Assembly (NCBI GenBank): GCA_902540805.1
Contig: CACBON010000002.1
Coordinates: 91,322-134,184 of the forward strand
Source of the DNA: an uncultured Alphaproteobacteria bacterium
GTDB lineage: Bacteria; Pseudomonadota; Alphaproteobacteria; Methylaequorales; Methylaequoraceae
Length of the DNA: 42,863 nt
Direction of reading: 5' to 3'
The notes beneath the pieces are model-generated. The model saw only the letters and a list, made by a program, of their open reading frames with translations, was not told where the DNA came from and searched no databases. Below are positions 7,512-16,393 of this stretch, piece after piece (position 1 is the stretch's first letter; each line of letters opens with the position of its first letter). The translations under genes were made by a program, and so were the position numbers.

Positions 7512-8984
7512 TTAATTTACTATCTTAACATTCTCTCCTAAAATTTTCCCTGAAAATATATCATTTCTTTTAATTTTAAATGAAACTTTTTGACCAATTC
7601 TAAAGCTATTTTCTTGCGACTTAACTTTAGAATTCCTAAAGTATCTATTTTTATTTCTTACCAAACATGAGAATGGTAAATCAATTGCCCTTATAAAAAT
7701 ACCAAAATCTTCAATAGCATCGATAGTACCATAAAAATATTTGATTTTTTTGAATTTGATATAAAGACTACAAGCTCGCTCTAAAATTTTTCTTTCAATG
7801 CTATCTGATTTTTTTTCCTGAGATGTTAAATGATTTTCAAGTGATTTTTCAACTGAGTTTTTTTTTCCTTCAAAAATAAAATCTAAAACATCTCGATGTA
7901 CCCTTAAATCTGAATACCTCCTTATAGGTGAAGTAAAGTGTGTATAGTAGTCTAGCCCAAGTCCAAAATGTCCAAAATTCTCGCAACTGTAAAATGCTTT
8001 TGATTGAGTCTTAAGTAATGCATCATTTAAAAAAAAGTTATCTTTATTTATATAATTTAGAATATTAACAAAATCCTTTTGAATATTAAATTTTGAATTC
8101 GTGATTATACTATTGTCTCGTAACATTTTTTTTAGTTCGTTTATTTTATCTAATTTTGGTTTTTCATGATTTCTGAAGATGGAGTTTAAATTATTATTTT
8201 TAATAAACTTTGCTATATTCTCATTAGCTATGACCATTAATTCTTCAATAAGTTTATAGGACTCTAAAGATTTTTTCTTTTTAAAATCAAAGTTTTTATT
8301 TTTATTTTCAATGATTTCGAATTCATCTGAGACGAAATTTATTTTATTTTTTTTTTCTGATAATATTTTCAAAACTCTGTAACACTCAAATAAATTTTTT
8401 ACCAGACTATAAAATCTGTTTTTCTTTTCATTAGAAAAAAATATTCTATCAACTTCATTATACGTTAATCGTGCAACTGAAATTATTTTTGCTCTGTGAA
8501 TTTTGAAACTAATAACTTTGAAATTTTTGATTTTGATTTCGGTGATTACTGATGCTCTCTCTTTATTTGGAATAAGCGAGCATATGTCATTTGAAATTTC
8601 ATTGGGAAACATCGGAATAACTCTGTCAGGAAAATAAAATGAATTACCTCTTTTTTTTGCTTCTAAATCCAACGGATCATTTTTTTCAATAAAAAAACTC
8701 ACATCGGAAATTGCTATCATAATATTGGTTATTCCTTTTTTTGTTTCAGACCAAACCGCATCGTCGAAATCCTTACTATTTTGTCCATCAATTGTAACAA
8801 ACGGAATATCTGTAAAATCCTTATGATTGATTATTTTTTTTGTTTTAAGTTGTTTAATGTGAGAATCGAAAGATTTTGGAAAACTATTTCTCAAACTATT
8901 ATCTTTTATTTCATCGTCGATAATATCGCATAGTTGGATTTTTTTTCCTTTTTTTTTTTTCATAGTTGAAGATATTTTGGTCAC
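7512..8984 (-). CDS. rnr: RNase R-type exoribonuclease lacking the N-terminal cold-shock domains
   Basis: This is a processive 3'-5' exoribonuclease of the RNB family. The catalytic aspartates are present in FVTIDGQNSKDFDDAV (D66, D72, D74, D75), and the late RNB signature THFTSPIRRYSDLRVHR is intact. A C-terminal S1 domain (FYGTIDAIEDFGIFIRAI onward) completes it. At about 490 residues it is roughly 250 shorter than typical RNase R. The helix-turn-helix and both cold-shock domains are missing, and topA ends only 10 bp upstream, so there is no room for them. The start is GTG 8984, or ATG 8963, which is followed by a run of twelve A. The position between topA and DUF983 is the conserved rnr locus. 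Confidence 0.88.
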   Translation of the reverse strand: MTKISSTMKKKKGKKIQLCDIIDDEIKDNSLRNSFPKSFDSHIKQLKTKKIINHKDFTDIPFVTIDGQNSKDFDDAVWSETKKGITNIMIAISDVSFFIEKNDPLDLEAKKRGNSFYFPDRVIPMFPNEISNDICSLIPNKERASVITEIKIKNFKVISFKIHRAKIISVARLTYNEVDRIFFSNEKKNRFYSLVKNLFECYRVLKILSEKKNKINFVSDEFEIIENKNKNFDFKKKKSLESYKLIEELMVIANENIAKFIKNNNLNSIFRNHEKPKLDKINELKKMLRDNSIITNSKFNIQKDFVNILNYINKDNFFLNDALLKTQSKAFYSCENFGHFGLGLDYYTHFTSPIRRYSDLRVHRDVLDFIFEGKKNSVEKSLENHLTSQEKKSDSIERKILERACSLYIKFKKIKYFYGTIDAIEDFGIFIRAIDLPFSCLVRNKNRYFRNSKVKSQENSFRIGQKVSFKIKRNDIFSGKILGENVKIVN

Positions 8985-8994
8985 TAAAAGTAAA

Positions 8995-11442
8995 TTACTT
9001 CTTTTTAGTTGTTTTACTTTGTTCTATGATCTCTATTGCTTTTTCTAATGTAATAGCACTTTTATCAAGACCGTCTGATAAGGAGTAATTCTTTTTATTA
9101 TATGATAAATAATCGGGTCGTCCTTTTATCCCTTTTTTTTGGATAATATTCTTTTTTGTTTCAGGGTGAAGCCCAATGATAATCTCCTTCTTTTCATCAA
9201 GATTCTTTTGTATTAATTCAATTGCTCGATTTATACCAACTTCTGCGACGTCGTCTTCTTTTAAGGAAATAAATTTTTTTCCATGCTTGAGATAAGGTCC
9301 GTATGGTCCTATTGAAGCAGTTATATCCTCTTTTGTTTCTGGAAATATCCCAATGAATCTTGGTAATTTTAAATATTTGAGGGATTTTTCGAGATTAACC
9401 TCTTCATTACTTACATTTTTAGGAATACTCACTCTTTTAGGTTTATCGCCATCTCTTTGCATTTCTAGGTATCTGCCATATCTTCCAATTTTTAAAAAAA
9501 TTTGATTACCAGTTGACGGTTCAACCCCAATTTTTTTTCCATCTCCGGTCAGGTCTTTGTTATCTTCATCATCACCAATTGCTGAGCTATATTTGCAGGC
9601 ATTTTTGTCGTCTTTGTTGTAATTGGTACAACCTAAAAAAGGTCCTGAAGACGCAAATTTAATAGTTAGTTCCCCATCATTACATTTTGGACAATTTTTC
9701 TTTTTCAGAATTTCTGGGCTCAATTCGTTTATTTTATTTATAACTTCAGTAATACTTTTTTCTTTAACGTCATCGACAGCAGAGTTTAAAAGTTTTAGAA
9801 AAGCTTGAAGTATATTTTTCCAATCTTTTTTTGATTGAGTAATTTCATCAAGCTGTTCTTCGAGATCAGCTGTAAATTGATAATCCACAAATTTAAAAAA
9901 AAACCCATCTAGGAATTTTGATAAAATTTTACCTCTCGAACTTGGAATTAAAGATTTATTCTTTATTGAAATATAGTTATTGCTTTCAAGCTTAGTAAAA
10001 ATTGAAACATATGTTGAAGGCCTTCCTATTCCGAGTTCTTCTAACTTTTTGATTAAACCCGCCTCGGAATATCTATTGGGAGGCTTTGTGTGGTTTTGCT
10101 TAATTTCAATTTTAGAGATGTTTACGATATCTCCTACTTTTAAATTTGGAAGCTTTTGGAGATCATCAGTTTTCTCTGAGTAATTATAAATTTTTTTAAA
10201 TCCTTCAAAAATTTGGATGCTTCCTGATGATTTTAAAAGAAATTCTTCTCCTTTAATAAAATATGATGTTTCAAGATTCTTGCTTTGAGACATTTGAGAG
10301 GCTACCGTTCTTTTCCATATTAAATCGTAGAGTTTAAATTGATCGTCGTTTAATTCTTTTTTTACGTCTTCAGGTTTTTTTTGAAGTTGGGTTGGAGTAA
10401 CTGCTTCATGACCTTGTTGAACAAATTTAGACTTTTCTTTATATATAATCTCTTCTTTTGATAGAAAATTTTGCCCAATGTCGTTGCTTATAATTTGTCT
10501 TAAACTATCAACTTCACTCTTCTTCATCTTATTTGAGTCTGATCTATGATACGTAATTAGCGCGCCTAGACTACCTATTCCATCTTTAAGTTGTTGTGCC
10601 AAAGAATTTGTATATTTTGGACTAAATCCTAGCTTTGATGATGCATCTTGGAGTAAAAGCGAATTTGAAAAAGGGCTATAAGGACTTCTTTTTTTTTCTT
10701 TTTTTGCTACATCTTCAATTAAAAATTTTTTTTTTAGCAATCTATCTTTAACAGATGTGGCTTGGATTTCACTTTCGATAGATAGTTTTTCAATTTTTTT
10801 GCCATTGTCAGAATAAATACTACTAGTCATCTTATTTCCATTCTCATCTTCAATTTCTATGATTACTTCCCAAAATTCTTTTGGAATAAATAGATCTATC
10901 TCTCGTTCTCTTTCACAAAGTATTTTTAATGTAGGAGACTGGACACGACCAGCAGACTTACCAAAAATTGTTCTTCTAGTAGTTATTGGTGAAATTTTAT
11001 ATCCAAAGAATTTATCTAAAAATCTTCTTGTAATCGCTGCATCAACAAGATTTTGATTAATATTTCTTGGTTTTTTTATAGCATCTAAAATATCTAGTTT
11101 TCTTATTGCTGAAAATTCAATTCTTTTAAAAGTTTTATTTTGATGCAATTTTTTTTCTTTACATAACTCAACAACGTGCCACGCAATGAGTTCACCTTCT
11201 CTGTCAGGATCTAAGGCTAAAAAAATTTCATTTGCTTGTTTTATACCCTTTAATATTGGATCAGCTTTTTTCTTATCTACAACCCATTCATCTACCGTGA
11301 AATTTTCGTCTTCTGAAATTCCTATTCCCTTTTCAGGTAAATCACGGAAATGACCAATGCTAGAAACTACTTCAAAGTCGTCCTCAAGATAACCTTTGAT
11401 AGTTTTAGCTTTAGCAGGTGATTCAACAATAAGAAGTTTCAT
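8995..11442 (-). CDS. topA: DNA topoisomerase I
   Basis: This type IA topoisomerase relaxes negative supercoils and has 815 residues. The TOPRIM domain opens with KLLIVESPAKAKTI (Glu7) and has DPDREGE (about 78-84). The active-site tyrosine is Y298 in ALITYHRSDS. After the core there is one four-cysteine zinc ribbon (CPKCNDGELTIKF, then GCTNYNKDDKNACKY) and three Topo_C repeats with the G-x-YG-x-YL motif (KIGRYGRYLEM, SIGPYGPYLKH and a degenerate third). It lies within a long minus-strand run, 49 bp after plsY. The dprA gene often found just upstream in alphaproteobacteria is absent. Confidence 0.97.
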   Translation of the reverse strand: MKLLIVESPAKAKTIKGYLEDDFEVVSSIGHFRDLPEKGIGISEDENFTVDEWVVDKKKADPILKGIKQANEIFLALDPDREGELIAWHVVELCKEKKLHQNKTFKRIEFSAIRKLDILDAIKKPRNINQNLVDAAITRRFLDKFFGYKISPITTRRTIFGKSAGRVQSPTLKILCEREREIDLFIPKEFWEVIIEIEDENGNKMTSSIYSDNGKKIEKLSIESEIQATSVKDRLLKKKFLIEDVAKKEKKRSPYSPFSNSLLLQDASSKLGFSPKYTNSLAQQLKDGIGSLGALITYHRSDSNKMKKSEVDSLRQIISNDIGQNFLSKEEIIYKEKSKFVQQGHEAVTPTQLQKKPEDVKKELNDDQFKLYDLIWKRTVASQMSQSKNLETSYFIKGEEFLLKSSGSIQIFEGFKKIYNYSEKTDDLQKLPNLKVGDIVNISKIEIKQNHTKPPNRYSEAGLIKKLEELGIGRPSTYVSIFTKLESNNYISIKNKSLIPSSRGKILSKFLDGFFFKFVDYQFTADLEEQLDEITQSKKDWKNILQAFLKLLNSAVDDVKEKSITEVINKINELSPEILKKKNCPKCNDGELTIKFASSGPFLGCTNYNKDDKNACKYSSAIGDDEDNKDLTGDGKKIGVEPSTGNQIFLKIGRYGRYLEMQRDGDKPKRVSIPKNVSNEEVNLEKSLKYLKLPRFIGIFPETKEDITASIGPYGPYLKHGKKFISLKEDDVAEVGINRAIELIQKNLDEKKEIIIGLHPETKKNIIQKKGIKGRPDYLSYNKKNYSLSDGLDKSAITLEKAIEIIEQSKTTKKK

Positions 11443-11491
11443 AATAATGAAGTTATCTATAATTATAAGTAATAAATGTCAAAAATAATTT

Positions 11492-12079
11492 TTATTTTTT
11501 TAAATTAATTCTTAATTCATTCCCTTTTAGTAACCTTCTAATATTCGAGATATGTTTTAAAAAAATCATCGTTACCATTAATAATACGATTAAGAAAATA
11601 TTATCATTTTCTAAGTAAACTATAATTAAGATACTTAGTGAAGCTACTAAAGCTGAAAGTGAAGAATATTTACTCACAATAGCAGTAACTAGCCAAACAA
11701 GACTAAAAATTAAACCATAAAAAAAGTTATATCCAAGTAAGCATCCTATGATCACAGCAATGCCTTTTCCACCTTTAAATCTTATCCATATTGGAAAAAG
11801 ATGACCAAGAAAAATAAATAAAATTATAAAACTCTGTTCGACTGAATGATTTTTTAAAATAACCACGGGAATTAAACCTTTTAGCATATCAAAAATTAAT
11901 GTTAATAATCCAAGTTTCCATCCACTCGTTCTAACTATATTTGTTGCTCCAATGTTTTTTGATCCAACTAGCCTAGGATCACTTTTACTTAAAAGTTTAG
12001 ATAACAATAATCCGAAAGGAATTGATCCGCAGAGATAACAACTCAATAAAATTAAAATAGTTTCAAGATTTATATACAA
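11492..12079 (-). CDS. plsY: Acyl-phosphate glycerol-3-phosphate acyltransferase
   Basis: PlsY acylates glycerol 3-phosphate to lysophosphatidate in the inner membrane. The sequence is a multi-span protein with the three known motifs: CGSIPFGLLLSKL, GSKNIGATNIVRTSGWKLG, and GHLFPIWIRFKGGKGIAV. Length is about 195 residues. The start is ambiguous. TTG 12079 is preceded by GAGGT and gives the family's usual N-terminus, whereas TTG 12094 adds five residues. Either way it overlaps the end of the pyrC-like gene. Confidence 0.93.
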   Translation of the reverse strand: MYINLETILILLSCYLCGSIPFGLLLSKLLSKSDPRLVGSKNIGATNIVRTSGWKLGLLTLIFDMLKGLIPVVILKNHSVEQSFIILFIFLGHLFPIWIRFKGGKGIAVIIGCLLGYNFFYGLIFSLVWLVTAIVSKYSSLSALVASLSILIIVYLENDNIFLIVLLMVTMIFLKHISNIRRLLKGNELRINLKK

Positions 12080-13379
12080 GTCTACCTCTAACAAACGTCA
12101 TTAAATTTTTTCCTTGAACTAAAATGCCATCAAATGGAGAATTTTTTGATTTGCTATGAAAACTTTCTGAATTAATTTTCCATGGTTTTTCTAAATCAAA
12201 AACTATTAAGTCAGCTTCTAAATCTTGAGATATCTTACCGGTTTTTAAGCCTAAAATTTCAGAAGGGTTTTTCGTAATCAAAGATATAGCTTTAGTTAAA
12301 CTAAGATTGTAATTCTTTACAAGATTTAGTGTCATCGGTAAAAGTGTTTCTAATCCTACACCACCAAACTCAGCCTGATTGAAAGGAAGCCTTTTGGCGT
12401 CTTGATCGTGTGGAGTGTGATCTGACGCAATTACATCAATTGTTCCGTCTAAAATACCATTAATTATATTATTTCTATCTTCTTCTGTTCTCAATGGCGG
12501 AGAAAGTTTTGAGAAAGTTCTATAATTTTCTAGAGATAATTCATTTAACATAAAATAGGGTGGGGCAGTATCGCAAGTAATGGGAAGACCTTCTTTTTTT
12601 GCTTTTCTTATGATTTCTACTGATTCTTTAGTTGAAATATGACTGACGTGATATCTGCATTTTGTATCTCGCACTAACCACAGGTCTCTTTCAATGATCA
12701 TTGATTCAGAATAATTCGGTATACCAGTAAGTCCCATTCTTGTAGCAAACTCTCCTTCATTTACCATACCCCCTTGACTTAACTCTTGCTCTTCAGCATG
12801 TTGAATGATAAGACCATCAAAAGACTTTGCATAGTTAAGTGCTCTTTTCATGACTCTCGCATTAGATACACTTTTATTTCCGTCAGTAAAACCCAAAGCA
12901 CCAAATTCTCTCATAAGTTGTAATTCACAAATTTCATTTCCCTCTGCCCCCCTCGTAATGCAACCAGTACAAAAAACCTTGCTCAGTGACACTTCCCTTG
13001 CTTTTCTTTGAATACTTTGAATTATTGCGGGTTGATCAATTGCTGGATAAGTGTTCGGCATACAGACCATTGAAGTCACTCCTCCACTTGCTGCAGCTTT
13101 ACATGCACTTTTTATTGTTTCCTTATGCTCAAAGCCAGGTTCTCCAATATTAACTCTCATATCAACAATTCCAGGTGAAATGAAAAAATTATTGCAATCG
13201 ATTATCTTAAACTTTTTCTCATCAACTGAAATATTTTTTTTCAAATCTTTGATTATTTTACCTTCGATAAGAACATCTTTTTTTTCTATTGTATCTTTGT
13301 CTGGATCAATTACTGAACCATTTTTTAATAAATAATTAATCGGTAATTTTGAATTATTAAAAGGATTTTTTAGGTTCAT
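12063..13379 (-). CDS. pyrC: Dihydroorotase-like protein (PyrC family) without the HxH metal motif
   Basis: This is a 438-residue amidohydrolase encoded 2 bp after pyrB. Active dihydroorotases have D-x-H-x-H-x-R-EPG at this site; here it is IVDMRVNIGEPG, so the two metal histidines are R75 and N77 and the substrate arginine is glycine. Other sites remain: H194 (QHAEE), H244/H247 (YHVSHIS) and D320 (ASDHTPH). Alphaproteobacterial pyrB-linked PyrC proteins commonly show this loss, and pseudomonads have an analogous inactive partner of ATCase. It may therefore be structural rather than catalytic, with the active enzyme elsewhere. The last two points are from family knowledge and inference. Confidence 0.88.
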   Translation of the reverse strand: MNLKNPFNNSKLPINYLLKNGSVIDPDKDTIEKKDVLIEGKIIKDLKKNISVDEKKFKIIDCNNFFISPGIVDMRVNIGEPGFEHKETIKSACKAAASGGVTSMVCMPNTYPAIDQPAIIQSIQRKAREVSLSKVFCTGCITRGAEGNEICELQLMREFGALGFTDGNKSVSNARVMKRALNYAKSFDGLIIQHAEEQELSQGGMVNEGEFATRMGLTGIPNYSESMIIERDLWLVRDTKCRYHVSHISTKESVEIIRKAKKEGLPITCDTAPPYFMLNELSLENYRTFSKLSPPLRTEEDRNNIINGILDGTIDVIASDHTPHDQDAKRLPFNQAEFGGVGLETLLPMTLNLVKNYNLSLTKAISLITKNPSEILGLKTGKISQDLEADLIVFDLEKPWKINSESFHSKSKNSPFDGILVQGKNLMTFVRGRLVYKS

Positions 13380-13381
13380 TT

Positions 13382-14326
13382 TTATTTATCCTTTATAAGG
13401 GCTTTCAAACAAGCCATTCTGACCGCAACACCCATCTGAACCTGTTCAAAGATTGCAGATCTGTCTAAATCATCAGCTAGTTCAGAATCTATTTCAACTC
13501 CTCTATTCATAGGCCCAGGATGAAGGACTAATGCATCAGAGTGTGCGTATTTTAATTTTTCATTATTTAGACCATAATACCTAAAGTATTCTCTGATTGA
13601 AGGGACAAAAGAGCCAGACATTCTTTCAAGTTGAAGTCTTAGCATTATAATTACATCAACATCTTTCAACCCCTCTTTCATTTTATAAAAAACTTTTACA
13701 CCCATTGATTCAATTTCCTTAGGAATAAGAGTTGCTGGACCTATTACTCTTACTTCAGCTCCTAATGTATTAAGGAGGTGAATATTAGATCTTGCAACCC
13801 TACTGTGCATAATGTCACCACATATAGCTACTTTAAGACCAGAAATTGTCTTTTTTCTTCTAAGAATTGTTAAAGAATCAAGAAGCGCTTGCGTGGGATG
13901 CTCGTGCGGACCGTCTCCAGCGTTAATTACACCACAATTTACTTTTTCAGAAAGAAGTTTCACAGCTCCAGCATCGTTATGCCTTACAACTATGAGATCT
14001 GGTTGCATCGCATTTAATGTCATTGCTGTATCGATTAATGTCTCACCCTTTTTAATTGAGCTTGTACCAACTGAAATGTTTAACATATCCGCACTAAGCT
14101 TTTTACCAGCAAGTTCAAAAGAAGTTCTAGTTCTTGTTGAATTCTCAAAAAATAAATTTATGCACGTTTTATTTTTCAGATCATCAAGTTTGTGATTATT
14201 GTCCTCAAGATAATTTGCATATTTTTTGGATAAATTAATTAAATAATTTATTGAGTCTGGAAGAAGGCCCTCGATACCTAGTAAATGTTTATGAGGATAA
14301 TTTTTGAAAACTTTTTCCTCTGTCAT
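13382..14326 (-). CDS. pyrB: Aspartate carbamoyltransferase, catalytic chain
   Basis: ATCase condenses carbamoyl phosphate with aspartate in pyrimidine synthesis. The 314-residue length is standard. The carbamoyl-phosphate loop is [13 protein letters not shown] (about 59-71), followed by [12 protein letters not shown] and, near the end, [12 protein letters not shown], all diagnostic. No regulatory chain (pyrI) is nearby, so it is probably a trimer-based ATCase paired with the PyrC-like protein encoded immediately downstream. It lies 45 bp downstream of the CoA-transferase gene. Confidence 0.97.
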   Translation of the reverse strand: MTEEKVFKNYPHKHLLGIEGLLPDSINYLINLSKKYANYLEDNNHKLDDLKNKTCINLFFENSTRTRTSFELAGKKLSADMLNISVGTSSIKKGETLIDTAMTLNAMQPDLIVVRHNDAGAVKLLSEKVNCGVINAGDGPHEHPTQALLDSLTILRRKKTISGLKVAICGDIMHSRVARSNIHLLNTLGAEVRVIGPATLIPKEIESMGVKVFYKMKEGLKDVDVIIMLRLQLERMSGSFVPSIREYFRYYGLNNEKLKYAHSDALVLHPGPMNRGVEIDSELADDLDRSAIFEQVQMGVAVRMACLKALIKDK

Positions 14327-14371
14327 TAAAATTGAATATTATAGCTAAAATTTAATTGTTCAACACTCATC

Positions 14372-15598
14372 TTAAATTATCTTTTTTTTCTTTAGATCTA
14401 AAAGATCTTTACGATCTAGCTTTAAGAACTTTTTTAGTACTGATATTGTATCCTGTCCAAGTTTTGGAGGAGGTTTTTTGTACTGAATTTTAGACTCTGA
14501 AAAATTTATTGGATTTGCGATTAATTTTATTTTTTTGTTTTTTGATTTTGAGTGTTTCATTGAAATAACCATTTTTCTTGATTTAACTTGTTTATCTTCA
14601 AAAACTTGTTGTATATTATTTATCGGTCCACAGGGAACGTTAACTTTTACTAATCCTTCAACCCACTGTTTTATGGTCTTTTTTTTAATAATTTTATTAA
14701 TTATTTTATTAAGATCACATCTGTTTTTAACTCTCGAAGAATTAGTCTTAAATTTAGGATCATTTATTAAGTTTGATATTTTTGCATATTCGCAAAATTC
14801 TTTAAATTGCCTATCATTTGCAATTGCTAAAACCATAAGCCCATCTTTTGCTTTAACTGTTTGGTATGGTACAATTGAGGGATGATCATTCCCAATGCGT
14901 TTTGGTATTTCTCCTGATATTAGATAATTTTGGGCTACATAACTTAACCAAGAAACCTGAGAGTCCATCAAAGAAATATCAAGATGTTGTCCCTTTCCTG
15001 TTATTTCTTTAAATCTCAATGCTGATAAAATTCCAATAGTAGAATAAAGCCCTGTTATGATATCAGAAACACCAACACCAATTTTCGTAGGATTCCCTTT
15101 TTTTTCACCGGTAATACTCATTATACCCCCCATTGCCTGTACCAAATAGTCGTAACCTCCTCTTTTTGAATATGGACCATTTTGTCCAAACCCTGTAATT
15201 GAACAATATATAATTTCAGGATTAATTTTTTTTATGCTTTTATAATCAAGCCCGTATTGCTTCAAATTTCCAGCTCTAAAGTTTTCTACGAGCACGTCAC
15301 ATTTTTTTATTAATTTTTTTGCTAATTCCTGCCCCTCTTTTTTTGTAAAATCGAGCTCAACTGAATTTTTGTTCCGATTGACGCTTAGAAAATATGAACT
15401 TTCCATCGGTTTCTTTAAATTTTTATCAAGGTATGGAGGGCCTAAATTTCGAGAATCGTCTCCGCTTATAGGCCTTTCGATTTTTATAATGTTCGCTCCA
15501 AGGTCGCCTAGAATTTGTGTTGATGTTGGTCCAGCTAATACGCGGGTAAGATCAAGAATGTTAATGTCTTCAAGCGGTTGTTTTATTTTTTTATTCAT
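14372..15598 (-). CDS. CoA-transferase family III (CaiB/BaiF) protein
   Basis: The 408-residue sequence has the family's N-terminus (ILDLTRVLAGPTSTQILGDLGANIIKIERP), SVNRNKNSVELDF, and the catalytic aspartate in LDISLMDSQ, equivalent to the Asp nucleophile of formyl-CoA transferase. Family III enzymes move CoA between organic acids through a mixed anhydride. The substrate cannot be told from sequence. Neighbours (pyrB and ruvX) give no metabolic clue. Its start overlaps the ruvX end by 8 bp. Confidence 0.9.
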   Translation of the reverse strand: MNKKIKQPLEDINILDLTRVLAGPTSTQILGDLGANIIKIERPISGDDSRNLGPPYLDKNLKKPMESSYFLSVNRNKNSVELDFTKKEGQELAKKLIKKCDVLVENFRAGNLKQYGLDYKSIKKINPEIIYCSITGFGQNGPYSKRGGYDYLVQAMGGIMSITGEKKGNPTKIGVGVSDIITGLYSTIGILSALRFKEITGKGQHLDISLMDSQVSWLSYVAQNYLISGEIPKRIGNDHPSIVPYQTVKAKDGLMVLAIANDRQFKEFCEYAKISNLINDPKFKTNSSRVKNRCDLNKIINKIIKKKTIKQWVEGLVKVNVPCGPINNIQQVFEDKQVKSRKMVISMKHSKSKNKKIKLIANPINFSESKIQYKKPPPKLGQDTISVLKKFLKLDRKDLLDLKKKKII

Positions 15599-16067
15599 TA
15601 GTCTCTCGGTTTGAATTGAAGAAATCTTCTAAAATAATCCTTGCTGCAAATTTATCTAAAAATTTTTTTTGTTTTTTCTTATTTTTAAAAAATTCATATG
15701 TTGTATCTTCAGCCTCGATACTTGTATAATTTTCGTCCCAAAAGAAGAACGGAATATTCAGTTTGGACCTGTTCAAGTGATTATCTAAATTTGTAGTAGT
15801 ATCAATAATAGATTGACTCATTTTGTTTATTTTTTTCTCTTCACCTAAAGGTAAACCGACAATTATGCCACCGATATTATAGTCATTAATGATTTTAATT
15901 ATATTTTTTTGAAATTCTGAATTTCTAACTAATGTTTCCATTGGCATACTTATTTTGTGATTTTCATCAGATATGGCTATTCCTACTTTTTTCTTACCAC
16001 AATCCAAACAAATAATTTTTTTTTTATTAGTTTTTTTTTTAAACTCTTTTATATTGCGAACAAACAT
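15591..16067 (-). CDS. ruvX: YqgF/RuvX-family RNase H-fold nuclease
   Basis: This RNase H-like protein is linked to pre-16S rRNA 5' processing and, in some bacteria, to Holliday-junction resolution. The 158-residue sequence shows CLDCGKKKVGIAISD (first acidic strand), IIVGLPLG, WDENYTSIEAE and DKFAARIILEDFF. These are the four YqgF motifs. It is the first gene of the minus-strand run and is divergent from gatC across 38 bp, so the two share a very short promoter region. Confidence 0.9.
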   Translation of the reverse strand: MFVRNIKEFKKKTNKKKIICLDCGKKKVGIAISDENHKISMPMETLVRNSEFQKNIIKIINDYNIGGIIVGLPLGEEKKINKMSQSIIDTTTNLDNHLNRSKLNIPFFFWDENYTSIEAEDTTYEFFKNKKKQKKFLDKFAARIILEDFFNSNRETNE

Positions 16068-16105
16068 ACCTGATGTTATTTATAAATTAATCTAGTTTGT
16101 TATTT

Positions 16106-16393
16106 ATGTCTATTGATAATTCAACAGTAAAAAAAGTCGCTAAATTAGCCAGAATTGAAATTAATGAAGAAGAAGAGACTACATTGATTACTGAGCTAAA
16201 TAATATCCTAGGCTGGGTTGATGAATTGAAGCAAGTGAATACAGATAGTGTTGAACCAATGCTTTCAGTTTTTAATGAGTCAATGCAGATGAGAGAGGAT
16301 AAAGCGGAATCAAATTTCGAAAATAGTCAAATTCTTGATAACTCTCCCGAGAGTAATTCAGGCTTTTTTGTAGTTCCAAAGGTTGTAGAATGA
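16106..16393 (+). CDS. gatC: Asp/Glu-tRNA amidotransferase subunit C
   Basis: A 95-residue protein that clamps GatA to GatB. The sequence STVKKVAKLARIEINEEE, with ILGWVDELKQVNTDSVEPM, is the standard GatC pattern, and the C-terminal FFVVPKVVE is conserved. ATG 16106 is chosen over the in-frame TTG 16097 because the family starts here. It overlaps gatA by 4 bp (ATGA), which indicates translational coupling. Confidence 0.96.
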   Translation: MSIDNSTVKKVAKLARIEINEEEETTLITELNNILGWVDELKQVNTDSVEPMLSVFNESMQMREDKAESNFENSQILDNSPESNSGFFVVPKVVE

